Shown: piece by piece, positions 63,792 to 64,000 of the stretch
Layout of the letters: the number at the start of each line of letters is the position of its first letter
Position numbering within the stretch: position 1 is the first letter of the stretch
NCBI RefSeq assembly: GCF_004365635.1
Contig: NZ_SOBH01000001.1
Span: 744,001-808,000 of the forward strand
DNA length: 64,000 bases
Reading direction: 5' to 3'
DNA from: Litoreibacter halocynthiae
GTDB lineage: Bacteria; Pseudomonadota; Alphaproteobacteria; Rhodobacterales; Rhodobacteraceae
Notes under the pieces: generated by a model
What the model was told of the DNA's origin: nothing
Seen by the model: only the letters and a program-made list of their open reading frames with translations
The model's database searches: none
Program-made: the position numbers and the translations under genes

Positions 63792-63800
63792 AGCAAATAT

Positions 63801-63825
63801 CCGGAGAGGTGAATAACCTCTCCGG
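63801..63825 (-). other. Perfect hairpin immediately upstream of fpr
   Basis: CCGGAGAGGT and ACCTCTCCGG form a perfect 10-base stem with a 5-base loop ending nine bases before the fpr ATG. It could act as a transcript attenuator or mRNA processing site between DUF934 and fpr. Confidence 0.6.
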
Positions 63826-63864
63826 CCCTTCTAGTGCTCTTGGAGCGATTGTTAAATGGGACGA

Positions 63865-64000
63865 TCAGCCGCGCAGGCGGGCTTGGTAATTGTGTGCCTT
63901 CCAATCGGCCCGCGCGAGCCATTGATCCTCGGGTTGCCGTGCTGCGAGTTCGTCGTCGATTTCGACCTCGTCGAAGCCGGACCGACGGGCCATTGCATAT
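63865..64000 (-). CDS. C-terminal end of a DUF934 protein (partial)
   Basis: The last 44 codons in frame read MARRSGFDEVEIDDELAARQ followed by PEDQWLARADWKAHNYQARL and RG before the TGA at 63865; the rest lies beyond the window. This matches the C-terminus of DUF934 proteins encoded near cysI and cysH in sulfate assimilation operons. It precedes fpr by 73 bases on the same strand. Confidence 0.7.
   Translation of the reverse strand, partial: YAMARRSGFDEVEIDDELAARQPEDQWLARADWKAHNYQARLRG

Noticed and set aside
1-64000. tRNA/rRNA genes, CRISPR arrays, insertion sequences, phage
   Set aside because: I saw no cloverleaf, regularly spaced repeats, transposase or integrase features in the window.

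Overview
The window is a gene-dense chromosomal segment (about 60 coding sequences, very short gaps, roughly 60% G+C by eye) from an alphaproteobacterium, most likely a marine Rhodobacteraceae (Roseobacter group) member. This is inferred from gene content and style: an opgC-opgG-opgH glucan operon, the desaturase, the CoxD/CoxE/XdhC accessory set, a DUF934-fpr end of a sulfur-assimilation operon, a DUF1127 protein, and housekeeping neighbours (purF, radA, alr, dnaB, pyrC/pyrE, der, bamB, infC). I found no tRNA, rRNA, CRISPR array, insertion sequence or prophage.

Layout. 0.2-6.4 kb: TPR protein, then a translationally coupled osmoregulated periplasmic glucan operon (opgC, opgG, opgH). 6.4-9.2 kb (minus): a secreted/redox operon of two unknown exported proteins, a SCO1-like copper chaperone, a rhodanese and an esterase. 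9.4-15.4 kb: LOG-family protein, LysM protein, HPP-CBS membrane protein, Atm1-type ABC exporter, methyltransferase. 15.5-17.6 kb (minus): trypsin-like protease, an orphan protein, a gp5/VgrG-like beta-helix protein and a PAAR protein, i.e. a miniature type VI-like spike with no core machinery here. 17.6-30 kb: SDR, bioY, GspC/PilP-like domain protein, purF, rluE, SGNH hydrolase, desaturase, cvpA, radA, PqiA-like, coiled-coil protein, mlaF-mlaE-alr. 29.8-34.7 kb (minus): RND pump and adaptor. 35-43 kb: YfgM-like protein, bamB, der, dnaB, pyrC-pyrE, two small proteins.

43.2-52.1 kb is the most unusual region: a two-sided cluster of glycan-type enzymes with several domain fusions (sulfotransferase + alpha/beta-hydrolase, glycosyltransferase + methyltransferase, degenerate + active glycosyltransferase) and paralogous stand-alone copies next to them. 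It looks like a surface glycan assembly and decoration locus and is my best candidate for an undescribed system. 52.1-54.9 kb holds a ferric-iron ABC permease and binding protein facing each other; 55.0-56.2 kb glutaryl-CoA dehydrogenase; 56.4-61.1 kb a molybdo-hydroxylase maturation cluster (MoxR, VWA/CoxE, DUF1203, XdhC, molybdopterin-binding) without the enzyme it would serve; 61.1-64 kb infC (apparently starting at ATA), an 11-mer-repeat LEA-like protein, fpr and the end of a DUF934 gene.

At finer scale, a near-identical 21-base intergenic repeat occurs three times, always just downstream of a stop codon and in the same orientation relative to that gene, and several convergent gene pairs are separated by clear bidirectional hairpin terminators.
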